A stretch of DNA of 37,206 nt from an uncultured Lachnospiraceae bacterium (GCA_947627245.1 CANQVH010000036.1:1-37206), one strand, 5' to 3'. Shown: positions 8,220 to 15,966, counted from the stretch's first letter. Translations and numbers: made by a program. The notes: generated from the sequence alone by a model not told the origin.

Positions 8220-8255
8220 GGCCCGGTTCGTATGTTACAGACCGGGTCTGTTTTT
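8220..8255 (+). terminator. Intrinsic terminator after hflKC
   Basis: Arms GGCCCGGT (8220-8227) and ACCGGGTC (8241-8248) pair with one G-U, followed by TGTTTTT. It ends the hflK-hflC unit and separates it from the ECF sigma operon. Confidence 0.85.
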
Positions 8256-8305
8256 ATGCTCTATGACGTATCCCCACGAGGCTTTTTTACTAATTTGATT
8301 TTTTG

Positions 8306-8334
8306 TGAAACAATTCCTGTCCGTCATGCGTATT
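8306..8334 (+). promoter_or_regulatory. ECF-type promoter of the sigma/anti-sigma operon
   Basis: TGAAAC at 8306-8311 and CGTATT at 8329-8334 are separated by 17 bases. This matches the TGAAAC/CGT pattern recognised by many firmicute ECF sigma factors. It lies about 50 bases upstream of the ECF sigma gene, which suggests autoregulation. Confidence 0.65.
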
Positions 8335-8382
8335 ATCTATGAAAAGCTTTTCAGGAAAACCGATACACGAAGGAGAGTATGA

Positions 8383-8856
8383 ATGCAGACAAACGAAGCT
8401 TTCATTCGCGCTGTCAGGGATCACAAGGATACCGTGTTCCGGGTGGCGTTCAGCTATATGAAGGATCCCGACGATGCGGAAGACATTACGCAGAACGTGT
8501 TCCTGAAGCTGTTTCAGTGCAAGACTGCATTTGAAAGTTTGGAACACCTGCGCAGTTGGCTGATCCGCGTGACGATCAACGAGTGCAAATCCGTTTTTCG
8601 CATGCCGTGGCGGAGAAGGGAGAACATTGAGGATTATGCGCAGCAACTGGCAATGCCCTCGCCGGAGCACACGGAGCTTTTTCTCTCTGTGATGGGATTG
8701 CCGGAAAAATACCGAGTCGTCATTTACTTATTCTATTATGAGGGGTATTCGACGGAGGAGATCGCCGGGCTGATTGATCGTCCACCTGCGACGGTCCGCA
8801 CTCGGTTGGCGCGCGGAAGAAAGAGGCTCAAAACAATCTTGACGGAGGAAATTTGA
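8383..8856 (+). CDS. ECF-family RNA polymerase sigma factor
   Basis: A 157-residue extracytoplasmic-function sigma factor containing only region 2 and region 4. Region 2 is seen in FRVAFSYMKDPDDAEDITQNVFLKLF (core binding and -10 recognition). Region 4 is a helix-turn-helix at about residues 108-150 (MGLPEKYRVVIYLFYYEGYSTEEIAGLIDRPPATVRTRLARGRKRL). Its ATG follows GAAGGAGAG. The next gene begins 1 base after its stop and encodes a membrane-anchored anti-sigma-like protein, the standard pairing. The promoter upstream carries an ECF-type sequence, so it probably controls its own operon. The inducing signal is unknown. Confidence 0.92.
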   Translation: MQTNEAFIRAVRDHKDTVFRVAFSYMKDPDDAEDITQNVFLKLFQCKTAFESLEHLRSWLIRVTINECKSVFRMPWRRRENIEDYAQQLAMPSPEHTELFLSVMGLPEKYRVVIYLFYYEGYSTEEIAGLIDRPPATVRTRLARGRKRLKTILTEEI

Positions 8857-8857
8857 T

Positions 8858-9955
8858 ATGACTGACAAGGAATTGTTTCGCGAGACGTTTTCAAGGCTTC
8901 ATGCCTCCGACACAGTTTATGAGGAGGTACTTGAAATGACTGAAAACAAAAAAATGAGAAAGGGACATTATATTTCCGGAAAGGTGGCTGCGGCAGCCGT
9001 TCTCGCGGCGGCTCTCGGCGGAACGACCGTATTGGCCGCCGTTCAGGGAGGATTTTTCCGGAGTATTTTCGGCACAAAAGGACAGGAGGACATTGAAGTG
9101 CACAACATCGAGGCGGACGGTCAGAGCTGGACGGCTGCGGCCCGGGAGTGGGGGACGGCGGACGAGGACGCAGCGGAGCGTCTGGTCGGAGAGCATGTAG
9201 CGCAGATCGGTGAATCCGTCACGGTCTATGGTTATACCCTGACGCTGGACGAATATATTATCGACGAAAACGGCTGCGGAGCCATCACGTATACGCTCTC
9301 CAATCCGGACGGTCTTGCCGGAATTTGCGACGCGGGATATGGGGAGTATTATATGTCGCCGGATGTTCCCATGAAAGAAATTTATCTGTGCACAACCGGA
9401 GGAAAATATATCGATCACAAATCCAAATTCGTCGACAGCAGGTCGATCGTGGACCGAACGCAGACGACGGACACCGAGCTGCATGCCGTCATGTATTTTA
9501 CGGTGCCGGAAATGCAGGAAGAAGGGGAGGGGATTCAGATCGTCCATTCCGGCTATGAGCTGGGCGAAAAGGGGGAAGTCGCCTCGGAAGAAAGAGAGGA
9601 GATTACATTCATGCCGGACAGCTTCGTTTCCTCAGATATCTACACGAGCGATGCCGGATATACGGCGCGCATTTCGCCGGTCGGCATTCGTTTTGACGGG
9701 CCGATCTTTGAACAGGCAGGAGACAAAGGCTGGACAGCGAAAAAGCTTCTCATCACCTACACGGACGGTTCCGTGTATCAGGCAAAGGACGAGGACGTCA
9801 ACAATATCATTGTAGGCTGCTACAGCAATACGGACGGCGGTCTCAGCGAGGTGTTCAACCGACTGGTGGACACGGAGAAGATCGCGTCGATCACGGTCAA
9901 CGGACCGGACGGGGAGGACATCGTATTTGAGCGGAAGGAGGGTTTCGAGGACTGA
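8858..9955 (+). CDS. Membrane-anchored anti-sigma factor-like protein (DUF4179-type)
   Basis: A 365-residue protein with a short cytoplasmic N-terminus (LFRETFSRLHASDTVYEEVLEM, about residues 5-28), which is the likely sigma-binding element. One membrane helix follows at about residues 43-62 (Ala/Val/Leu-rich), then a large extracellular part of about 300 residues. The arrangement and N-terminal motif match the DUF4179/RsiV-like proteins commonly encoded after ECF sigma factors in Lachnospiraceae. The role as a negative regulator is inferred from this context: the external domain would sense a signal and proteolysis would free the sigma factor. No catalytic motif is visible in the outer domain. 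It is translationally coupled to the sigma gene (1-base gap). Confidence 0.8.
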   Translation: MTDKELFRETFSRLHASDTVYEEVLEMTENKKMRKGHYISGKVAAAAVLAAALGGTTVLAAVQGGFFRSIFGTKGQEDIEVHNIEADGQSWTAAAREWGTADEDAAERLVGEHVAQIGESVTVYGYTLTLDEYIIDENGCGAITYTLSNPDGLAGICDAGYGEYYMSPDVPMKEIYLCTTGGKYIDHKSKFVDSRSIVDRTQTTDTELHAVMYFTVPEMQEEGEGIQIVHSGYELGEKGEVASEEREEITFMPDSFVSSDIYTSDAGYTARISPVGIRFDGPIFEQAGDKGWTAKKLLITYTDGSVYQAKDEDVNNIIVGCYSNTDGGLSEVFNRLVDTEKIASITVNGPDGEDIVFERKEGFED

Positions 9956-10016
9956 TTTTGGCGAGGGAAAGAACGATCTCCGAGACTTTTTCCTCAAAGT
10001 GAGTTTCATTTCTGCC

Positions 10017-10042
10017 TTACGGTGAATTTACCTGAACTTTAC
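10017..10042 (+). promoter_or_regulatory. Candidate Pho box before pstS
   Basis: Three TTAC elements begin at 10017, 10028 and 10039, exactly 11 bases apart, the first two followed by GGTGAAT and CTGAACT. Direct repeats with an 11-base period are the form of PhoB/PhoP binding sites. The site lies about 100 bases upstream of pstS and would let the PhoB-like regulator encoded at 16526-17215 control the pst operon. A possible -10 (TACAAAT) follows at about 10063. Confidence 0.5.
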
Positions 10043-10045
10043 GCG

Positions 10046-10082
10046 GACCCGGTTTTGCTTTTTACAAATCGGGTCTATTTTT
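10046..10082 (+). terminator. Intrinsic terminator after the ECF sigma operon
   Basis: Arms GACCCGGTTT (10046-10055) and AAATCGGGTC (10066-10075), with one G-U pair, are followed by TATTTTTAT. It closes the sigma/anti-sigma operon and abuts the candidate Pho box. A pst transcript starting in or after this hairpin would not be terminated by it. Confidence 0.75.
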
Positions 10083-10138
10083 ATATCCGTAATCGCGCAG
10101 CGCACAAACAAAAATACTGCGTGAGGAAAAGGAGAAAA

Positions 10139-10996
10139 ATGATGAAGAAAAAAATTCTGGCAATGGCAATGGCGGCGGTAATGACGGCAGGAATGGCGAT
10201 GAGCGCATGCGCGGCAGAGGGCGATATCACGATCTGCTCCCGGGAAGACGGATCCGGCACGAGAGGCGCATTCATCGAGCTGCTTGGGATTGAGGAGGAG
10301 AACGAGGACGGAGAAAAGGTAGACAACACGACCGAAGCATCAAAGATTACAAACAGTACTTCCGTCATGATGAGTACGGTCGAAGGAGACGAGAACGCGA
10401 TCGGGTATATTTCGCTTGGTTCCCTGAATGACAGTGTGACGGCGCTAAAGATTGACGGCGTCGAGGCGACGGCGGAGAATATCCTCTCCGGCGACTACAA
10501 GGTGGTGCGTCCGTTTAATATCGCGACGAAGGATGAAGTCAGTGATGCCGCGGCGGATTTCATCGCTTACATCATGAGCGAGGAAGGGCAGGCGCTCGTC
10601 TCTGAGGAGGGTTACATCTCCGTGGGTGAGCCGGAGGCGTTCGCAGGCGGCGAGGCGGAAGGCAAGGTCGTCGTGGCAGGTTCTTCGTCCGTGACTCCGG
10701 TGATGGAGAAGCTGGCAGAGGCGTATCAGGCGCTCAACGACAAGGTTGAGATCGAGGTGCAGCAGAGCGATTCCACGACGGGCATGACCTCCGCGATCGA
10801 CGGGCTGTGCGATATCGGCATGGCATCCCGTGAGCTGAAGGACAGCGAGATGGAGGCGGGACTGACGCCGACCGTCATCGCACAGGACGGTATTGCAGTC
10901 ATCGTAAACAATGAAAATGAAATGACCGAGATGATAAGCGAGCAGGTTAAAGCCATCTACACCGGCGAGATCACGACTTGGGAGGAATTGCAGTAA
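10139..10996 (+). CDS. pstS: Phosphate-binding protein PstS with circularly permuted lobes
   Basis: A 285-residue exported phosphate-binding protein heading a pst operon. A signal peptide ends in a lipobox-like MSA-C (C24), so it is probably membrane-anchored by lipid. The motif order is unusual. The SREDGSGTR segment, which binds phosphate in mid-chain in ordinary PstS, is at residues 34-42, directly after the signal peptide. The normally N-terminal VAGSSSVTP block is at about 179-187, followed by DSTTG, IGMASRELKDSE and the IYTGEITTWEEL hinge segment at the very end. The chain thus reads second half then first half. The start is ATG at 10139 or 10142, both served by AAAGGAG. The downstream pstCAB genes support phosphate uptake. 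Confidence 0.88.
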   Translation: MMKKKILAMAMAAVMTAGMAMSACAAEGDITICSREDGSGTRGAFIELLGIEEENEDGEKVDNTTEASKITNSTSVMMSTVEGDENAIGYISLGSLNDSVTALKIDGVEATAENILSGDYKVVRPFNIATKDEVSDAAADFIAYIMSEEGQALVSEEGYISVGEPEAFAGGEAEGKVVVAGSSSVTPVMEKLAEAYQALNDKVEIEVQQSDSTTGMTSAIDGLCDIGMASRELKDSEMEAGLTPTVIAQDGIAVIVNNENEMTEMISEQVKAIYTGEITTWEELQ

Positions 10997-11068
10997 GCAG
11001 ACGATGAGGACATTGAAAGACCGGTTGATGCCGGACAAAAATATTGAAAGATACTCGGAGGCAGAGAA

Positions 11069-11926
11069 ATGACTGGAAAATATTCGGAGCGAATCATGCG
11101 CGCGGTGTTTCTCGCCGCGGCGTGTACGTCGGTGCTTGCCGTTGCGCTGATCTGCATTTTTCTCTTTGCGAACGGGATCCCGGCGATGCTGGAGATCGGG
11201 CTTCCGGATTTTCTGTTCGGGCAGAAATGGAAGCCGACGAACGACCTATACGGAATTTTGCCGTTTATATTGGGGAGCGTCTATGTGACCGCGGGTTCCA
11301 TAGTGATCGGGGTGCCGCTGGCGCTTCTGACGGCTGTCTTTCTGGCGTTCTACTGTCCGAAACGACTGTATCCGGCGCTGAAAGCGATGATCAACCTGAT
11401 GGCCGGGATTCCATCGGTCGTGTACGGATTTTTCGGATTGATTCTGATCGTGCCGCTGATGCGGGAGCTCACCGGCAGGGACGGGAGCACGATGCTGACC
11501 GCGTCGATCCTGCTCGGGATCATGATCCTTCCGACTGTGACCGGCGTAGTCGAACCGGCGCTTCGCAGCGTCCCGCCGCAGTATTATGAGGGCTCGCTGG
11601 CGCTCGGAGCGACGCACGAGAGAAGCGTGTTTTTCACGGTGCTTCCGGCGGCGCGCTCCGGCGTGATCGCGGGTGCCGTGCTCGGTGTCGGCCGGTCGAT
11701 CGGAGAGACGATGGCGGTCATCATGGTGGCGGGCAATCAGACGTGGATGCCGCAGGGACTGCTGAAGGGCGTTCGCACGATGACGACGAACATCGTCATG
11801 GAGATGGGCTACGCGGCGGATCTGCACAGGGAAGCCCTGATCGCGACCGGCGTGGTACTCTTCGTTTTTATCCTGATGATCAATCTCTGTGTGTCGGCGC
11901 TGAAGCGAAAGGAGATAGGCAATTGA
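11069..11926 (+). CDS. pstC: Phosphate ABC transporter permease PstC
   Basis: A 285-residue inner-membrane permease with about six membrane helices. The BPD_transp_1 core contains the conserved INLMAGIPSVVYGFFGL segment and the EAA-type loop (ALGATHERSVFFTVLPAARSG) that docks onto the PstB ATPase. GVGRSIGETMAVIMVAGN is a PstC hallmark. It begins with ATG at 11069 after CGGAGGCAG and sits 72 bases after pstS. It pairs with PstA to form the phosphate channel. Confidence 0.95.
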   Translation: MTGKYSERIMRAVFLAAACTSVLAVALICIFLFANGIPAMLEIGLPDFLFGQKWKPTNDLYGILPFILGSVYVTAGSIVIGVPLALLTAVFLAFYCPKRLYPALKAMINLMAGIPSVVYGFFGLILIVPLMRELTGRDGSTMLTASILLGIMILPTVTGVVEPALRSVPPQYYEGSLALGATHERSVFFTVLPAARSGVIAGAVLGVGRSIGETMAVIMVAGNQTWMPQGLLKGVRTMTTNIVMEMGYAADLHREALIATGVVLFVFILMINLCVSALKRKEIGN

Positions 11927-11971
11927 GCAGAACGGTCTGCTTATGAAGGAGATGAAATCGGAGAATGGCTT

Positions 11972-12919
11972 ATGACAGGCAACATGGAAAATGAAAAAAG
12001 AGGGAAGAGAAGAAGCACGGACGACACAATCCGCAGGAACGGGAACAGTTGGATAATCCGGAAGAAGAATATGTGGAGAAACCATCCTTTCTCGGTGTTC
12101 GTCTCGCTGCTTGTGTGGGGTGCGGCCCTGCTTGTGATTGCGCTTCTGGTTTTTCTGACGGGATTTATCGCAGTGAAGGGCGTGCGCCATCTGTCGCCGG
12201 AGCTGTTCGCACTGACCTACACGACCGACAACGTATCGCTGATGCCGGCGCTTTTGAACACACTGATTATCACGGTGATCGCGCTGCTGATTGCGGTCCC
12301 GACCGGAATCTTTGCCGCTGTCTACCTCGTAGAGTACGCGAAAAAAGGCAGCAGGATCGTCCGGCTGATCCGGGTCACGACGGAGACGCTGCAGGGCATC
12401 CCGTCGATCCTGTACGGTCTGTTCGGACTCCTGTTTTTCAGCACCGCGCTGGGGTGGGGTTATTCCCTGCTGGCTGGGGCGATGACGCTGGTGATCATGA
12501 TCCTGCCGCTTGTGATCCGCACGACGGAGGAAGCGCTGCTCGGCGTGCCGGATGCGTATCGCGAGGCGTCGTTCGGGCTGGGTGCGGGCAAGCTGCGCAC
12601 GATCTTTTGTGTCGTACTCCCGAGTGCGATTCCGGGAATATTATCCGGCGTGATCCTTGCGACGGGCCGGATTGTCGGCGAGACGGCCGCGCTTCTGTAT
12701 CCGGCGGGCACGGTCGCGAATATCGGCAAAGGCAAACTGTTGAACCTGTTTCGCTCCGGCCGCTCGCTGGCGGTGCACATGTACGTGCTCTCGACAGAGG
12801 GACTATACATGGAACAGGCTTACGCGACGGCGGTCGTGCTCCTTGTGCTTGTGCTGGCGCTGAACGCGTTCTCGTCCTTCTGCGCGCGCAGGCTGATGAA
12901 AAGGCAGGGGCAGAAATAA
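11972..12919 (+). CDS. pstA: Phosphate ABC transporter permease PstA
   Basis: A 315-residue permease partner of PstC. A polar N-terminal tail of about 40 residues rich in Lys/Arg precedes the first helix; most of it could be dispensable, and Met codons within it (for example near residue 5 or 34) are alternative starts. The core shows [18 protein letters not shown] and the ATPase-docking loop [25 protein letters not shown], followed by [15 protein letters not shown], which is typical of PstA. GGAGA about eight bases before the ATG supports 11972. It is followed 17 bases later by pstB. Confidence 0.94.
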   Translation: MTGNMENEKRGKRRSTDDTIRRNGNSWIIRKKNMWRNHPFSVFVSLLVWGAALLVIALLVFLTGFIAVKGVRHLSPELFALTYTTDNVSLMPALLNTLIITVIALLIAVPTGIFAAVYLVEYAKKGSRIVRLIRVTTETLQGIPSILYGLFGLLFFSTALGWGYSLLAGAMTLVIMILPLVIRTTEEALLGVPDAYREASFGLGAGKLRTIFCVVLPSAIPGILSGVILATGRIVGETAALLYPAGTVANIGKGKLLNLFRSGRSLAVHMYVLSTEGLYMEQAYATAVVLLVLVLALNAFSSFCARRLMKRQGQK

Positions 12920-12936
12920 GAAATCGGAGGGTTGCA

Positions 12937-13686
12937 ATGGGAAAGATTGACATACAGAATACCGACTTGTATTACGGAGACTTCCACGCCCTGAAGAATA
13001 TCAATCTCGAGATTCCGGGAAACCAGATCACGGCGTTCATCGGGCCGAGCGGCTGCGGCAAATCGACGCTTCTGAAATCGCTGAATCGCATGAACGATCT
13101 TGTAGAGGGCTGTCGGATCACGGGGCGTCTTACGCTGGACGGTGAGGACATTTACGGCGATATGGATGTAAACCTGCTGCGCAAGCGTGTGGGTATGGTG
13201 TTCCAGAAGCCGAACCCGTTTCCGATGAGCATCTATGACAACGTCGCTTACGGACCGAGGACGCACGGCGTCCGTGCAAAGGCGAAGCTGGACGCGATCG
13301 TTGAGAAAGCGCTGCGGGACGCGGCAATTTGGGACGAGGTGAAGGATCGCCTCAAAAAGAGCGCGCTCGGCATGTCCGGCGGGCAGCAGCAGAGGCTATG
13401 TATCGCGCGGGCGCTGGCGGTGGAGCCGGAGGTGCTTCTGATGGATGAGCCGACCTCCGCGCTCGATCCGATCTCAACGTCCAGAATTGAGGATCTGGCG
13501 GCTAAGCTGAAGGAGAAGTACACGATCGTCATGGTGACGCACAACATGCAGCAGGCGGCACGCATTTCGGACAGAACTGCGTTTTTCCTGCTTGGAGAAG
13601 TGATCGAATACGACGATACGGGAAAGCTGTTTTCTCGGCCGAAAAACAGGAAGACAGAAGAGTATATCACAGGGAGGTTTGGCTGA
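12937..13686 (+). CDS. pstB: Phosphate ABC transporter ATPase PstB
   Basis: A 249-residue cytosolic ATPase powering the Pst importer. Walker A is GPSGCGKST at residues 36-44. The signature MSGGQQQR, Walker [12 protein letters not shown] and the switch histidine in VTHNM are all intact. The [16 protein letters not shown] block is specific to PstB. The ATG at 12937 follows GGAGGG; an open frame extends further upstream over pstA but is out-of-frame noise relative to that gene. The stop overlaps the phoU ribosome binding region, with one base between the pstB stop and the phoU ATG. Confidence 0.97.
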   Translation: MGKIDIQNTDLYYGDFHALKNINLEIPGNQITAFIGPSGCGKSTLLKSLNRMNDLVEGCRITGRLTLDGEDIYGDMDVNLLRKRVGMVFQKPNPFPMSIYDNVAYGPRTHGVRAKAKLDAIVEKALRDAAIWDEVKDRLKKSALGMSGGQQQRLCIARALAVEPEVLLMDEPTSALDPISTSRIEDLAAKLKEKYTIVMVTHNMQQAARISDRTAFFLLGEVIEYDDTGKLFSRPKNRKTEEYITGRFG

Positions 13687-13687
13687 T

Positions 13688-14359
13688 ATGCGGGAACGAT
13701 ATTTACAGCAGCTACGGCAACTGCAGGGAGAGCTTCTGGACATGGGGACACTCTGCGAACAGGCAATCACGAAGACGCACCGCATGCTGGTTTCCACCGA
13801 GCTGCGCCGGGAACAGTTCGACGAGGTCAATGGCATGGAGAAGGAGATCGACACGAAGGAGCATGCGATCGAAGCACTGTGCATTCAGCTTCTTCTGCGG
13901 CAGCAGCCGGTGGCCTCCGACTTGCGATACATCTCGGCAGCACTGAAGATCGTCACGGATATGGAGCGCATCGGGGATCAGGCGACAGACATTGCGGAGA
14001 TCCTGCGAACGGGCAGTATCGACGTGCCGGTCCGGGGCATCCTGATCCCGGAGATGGCGGAGCAAACGATCGTCATGGTAAACAAGAGCGTGGAGGCCTG
14101 CGTCAACCGAAATCTGGAGCTTGCACGGGAGGTTATCGACAGCGACGACACGCTTGACGAGCTGTTTCGAACGGTGCGCAAGACACTGGATGAGAACGCC
14201 GCGCACTACACGAGCGATCAGATCCTCGATTTGCTGATGATCGCGAAATACTATGAGCGCATCGGCGATCACGCGACTAACATCGGCGAGTGGGTGGAAT
14301 TCTCAACCGACGGGATCCACCGCAATGGGGAAACGGTCGCAGATCTGTTTGTGCCGTAG
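13688..14359 (+). CDS. phoU: Phosphate signalling regulator PhoU
   Basis: A 223-residue all-helical protein made of two PhoU repeats. Each repeat carries the metal-binding E/D-x-x-x-D type segment: DMERIGDQATDIAEI in the first and YYERIGDHATNIGEW in the second. PhoU couples the Pst transporter to the PhoR kinase and damps the phosphate-starvation response. The ATG at 13688 is preferred over TTG at 13679 because AGGGAGG at 13671-13677 is correctly spaced only for the ATG. Normally the cognate two-component genes follow or precede closely; here they begin only at 16526, after an AT-rich accessory segment. Confidence 0.95.
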   Translation: MRERYLQQLRQLQGELLDMGTLCEQAITKTHRMLVSTELRREQFDEVNGMEKEIDTKEHAIEALCIQLLLRQQPVASDLRYISAALKIVTDMERIGDQATDIAEILRTGSIDVPVRGILIPEMAEQTIVMVNKSVEACVNRNLELAREVIDSDDTLDELFRTVRKTLDENAAHYTSDQILDLLMIAKYYERIGDHATNIGEWVEFSTDGIHRNGETVADLFVP

Positions 14360-14672
14360 GAGATTTGAACTTGGAGAAGCAAGTTTAAAGAGAAGAGTTA
14401 AGTATGCAAAAAGACTAACAGAATGCAGGCGGCCCGATACGATGTTTGGCATGATCCGGGTTGGATATAACAAAATTATGAGTGATACTTAAAGTAGTCA
14501 TGACAACACTTTCTTTTGTGTTGTATATGATTTTCCCGTAAATCATATTATAACTGGTGCATGAAATCAAGAGATAAATTAAGATTGTGCTCTTTGCGGA
14601 TATCCTGTATAATATACACCGAGGAAAAGTGTATATGAAAACAAGTATTTTGACAAATATTTGAGGTATTTT
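14360..14672. other. AT-rich intergenic region at the left edge of the island
   Basis: No gene was found in these 313 bases. A short hairpin, ACAACAC (14503-14509) with GTGTTGT (14518-14524) and a T-rich loop, may terminate the pst-phoU operon. A promoter for the following module lies at 14585-14613. Base composition drops noticeably compared with phoU, marking the probable left boundary of inserted DNA, but no clear att site or inverted repeat was recognised. Confidence 0.6.
14585..14613 (+). promoter_or_regulatory. Sigma-A promoter of the DUF3791/DUF3990 module
   Basis: TTGTGC (14585-14590), a 17-base spacer and a perfect TATAAT (14608-14613), about 60 bases before the first gene of the module. 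Confidence 0.6.
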
Positions 14673-14888
14673 ATGGATAAGAAAATATTGGAATTCACGG
14701 TTTTTCTGATTCATGCATTGGCGGATGATTGGGGAAGATCATACAGATGTGTGTATCAGATATTAAATGATTCGGGTATTCTTGACGGTTATATCGTGCC
14801 ATTTTACGATGTGCTTCACACACAGGGAAAGCAGTATCTGATTGAGGATATTACCGGTTTTGTGAAGGAAAAAGGAGTTCGTATATGA
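14673..14888 (+). CDS. DUF3791-like small protein (possible antitoxin/partner)
   Basis: A 71-residue protein whose pattern (FLIHALADD... GYIVPFYDVLHTQGKQYLI then EDI) fits the DUF3791 family of small proteins, which are often encoded just before DUF3990 genes. The ATG at 14673 is chosen because GAGGT lies five bases upstream; a TTG at 14661 in frame would overlap that site. Its stop overlaps the start of the next gene (ATGA), indicating translational coupling. Function is not established. As a small first gene before an ADP-ribosyltransferase-like protein it is a candidate antitoxin or regulatory partner. Confidence 0.7.
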   Translation: MDKKILEFTVFLIHALADDWGRSYRCVYQILNDSGILDGYIVPFYDVLHTQGKQYLIEDITGFVKEKGVRI

Positions 14889-15364
14889 TTGTTTATCATG
14901 GAACAACACTGGAAATCCGAAAGCCAGATGTCAGACATTCCAAGTCACATATGGATTTCGGGACAGGCTTTTATACAACATCATTTCAGACACAGGCGGA
15001 AAGATGGGCTTTGCGGAAAGGAATGCGTCTTTCGAAACCTGCGATTGTTAATGTGTATGAAATTGAGATTATGGCGAAATACCATGTAAAGAAATTTGAA
15101 GATACAGATAAGGAATGGTTGCGTTTTGTTGTGGATTGCCGGAATGGAAAAGATGTGTATAAAGAATATGATGCAGTAATTGGTAATGTCGCCAATGATG
15201 ATGTGTTTAAGTGTGTCAGCATGTATATGGACGGAATCTGGGATGAGAAGCGTACCCTGAACGAGCTTCGTTATTTTAAGAAGAACGATCAGATTGTCTC
15301 TCTGACACAGGAGATTATCGATGATGTGGTGAAGTTTGTAGAGTCTTATGAGGTGAGACCATGA
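14885..15364 (+). CDS. DUF3990 protein, ADP-ribosyltransferase-like (candidate toxin)
   Basis: A 159-residue protein with the DUF3990 pattern: VYHGTT at residues 3-8, DFGTGFYTTS at about 25-34, a WLRFVVDCRNG block, then YDAVIGNVANDDVF at about 97-110. DUF3990 is grouped, to my knowledge, with the ADP-ribosyltransferase fold. The early His-Gly-Thr and the FY-T motif would correspond to NAD-binding elements of H-Y-type transferases. Enzymatic activity is an inference. It overlaps the preceding gene and the following gene by ATGA junctions, forming a tightly coupled trio. It is AT-richer than the flanking pho genes, consistent with horizontal gain. Confidence 0.75.
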   Translation: MIVYHGTTLEIRKPDVRHSKSHMDFGTGFYTTSFQTQAERWALRKGMRLSKPAIVNVYEIEIMAKYHVKKFEDTDKEWLRFVVDCRNGKDVYKEYDAVIGNVANDDVFKCVSMYMDGIWDEKRTLNELRYFKKNDQIVSLTQEIIDDVVKFVESYEVRP

Positions 15365-15588
15365 TAGAAAAGAAAAAGCTGGAACGAACGTATAAGGAAC
15401 TTTTGGAAGAAAAACTCATTAATCATTTAGCTGTGGAAAAGAACCTGCCCATTCGTCAGGCAATGGACATTTATTACAGAAGCAGGCTGTCCCAGCAGAT
15501 CAATGATGGCGTCTATGGGATAGAGAATTTGGATTACAGGTATCTGGTGCAGGATTTGATTGAGAATGAACCGGAGCTTTTTTGCTGA
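15361..15588 (+). CDS. Small partner protein of the DUF3990 module
   Basis: A 75-residue, charged, probably all-helical protein (KKKLERTYKELLEEKL; AMDIYYRSRLSQQI; YLVQDLIENEPELF). It starts inside the stop of the DUF3990 gene (ATGA), so it is translated with it. I do not recognise a firmly named domain. The helix-rich form and position suggest a second antitoxin or adaptor, possibly a distant relative of the DUF3791 protein at the start of the operon. No DNA-binding motif is obvious. Confidence 0.6.
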   Translation: MIEKKKLERTYKELLEEKLINHLAVEKNLPIRQAMDIYYRSRLSQQINDGVYGIENLDYRYLVQDLIENEPELFC

Positions 15589-15877
15589 ACAGAAGATATT
15601 TATTCTGGAGAAGCGTGGTTTGGAGAGACTTGTGGGAGAGATCGTTTCGGTGAACGAAGAATCGCGAAATCTGCTTCCTCTGGACATGGAGTCTACCGGA
15701 GAGGGGATCGTCAGATGGCCGGAACGTCGTGTGATCCCCAAGAACAGGACTTTTGTGGATGAGATTTTGAAAACGCTTGGTCTCAGTCACAACGACAAAA
15801 AGGGATTATTGATGTTTGCAAGGGCTTGTCTCTCAACGACAGCTATTGAGTTGTTCTGTGTTCAGACGGGGCTGTGA
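15560..15877 (+). pseudogene. HipA-like protein remnant, frameshifted
   Basis: The open frame encodes GEIVSVNEE, LPLDMESTGEGI, ERRVIPKNRTFVDEILKTLGLSHND, which resembles the N-terminal part of HipA-like proteins of Clostridia. Just after this (about 15795-15805) homology jumps to another frame, where IDVCKGLSLNDSY is readable and is then cut by TGA at a place where such proteins have Trp. It therefore carries at least one small frameshift and a nonsense change, and lacks the whole kinase body and probably the true N-terminus. It overlaps the end of the preceding small gene by 29 bases and is best seen as a decayed gene. Family assignment is from recollected motifs. Confidence 0.6.
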
Positions 15878-15896
15878 AAGATGTTTTTCTTTGACA

Positions 15897-15966
15897 TAAA
15901 CAGTAAACGACAGTAAAATTAATTCTAAACAGTAAACGACAGTAAAAACATATGGAAACAGTAAAA
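15897..15966 (+). repeat. Direct repeats of an AAACAGTAAACGACAGTAAAA motif
   Basis: Two identical 22-base copies lie at 15897-15918 and 15926-15947 (29-base period), followed by a partial copy (AAACAGTAAAA) at 15956-15966. They sit in the 276-base gap after the HipA-like remnant, which otherwise contains no supportable gene. Confidence 0.75.

Noticed and set aside
12049-12936. In-frame extension of pstB over pstA
   Set aside because: The translated part is Arg/Gly/Asp-rich noise in a different frame of pstA; the real pstB start has GGAGGG.
15897-15966. CRISPR array
   Set aside because: Only two full copies with a 7-base spacer between them; not the repeat-spacer form, and no cas genes in the window.
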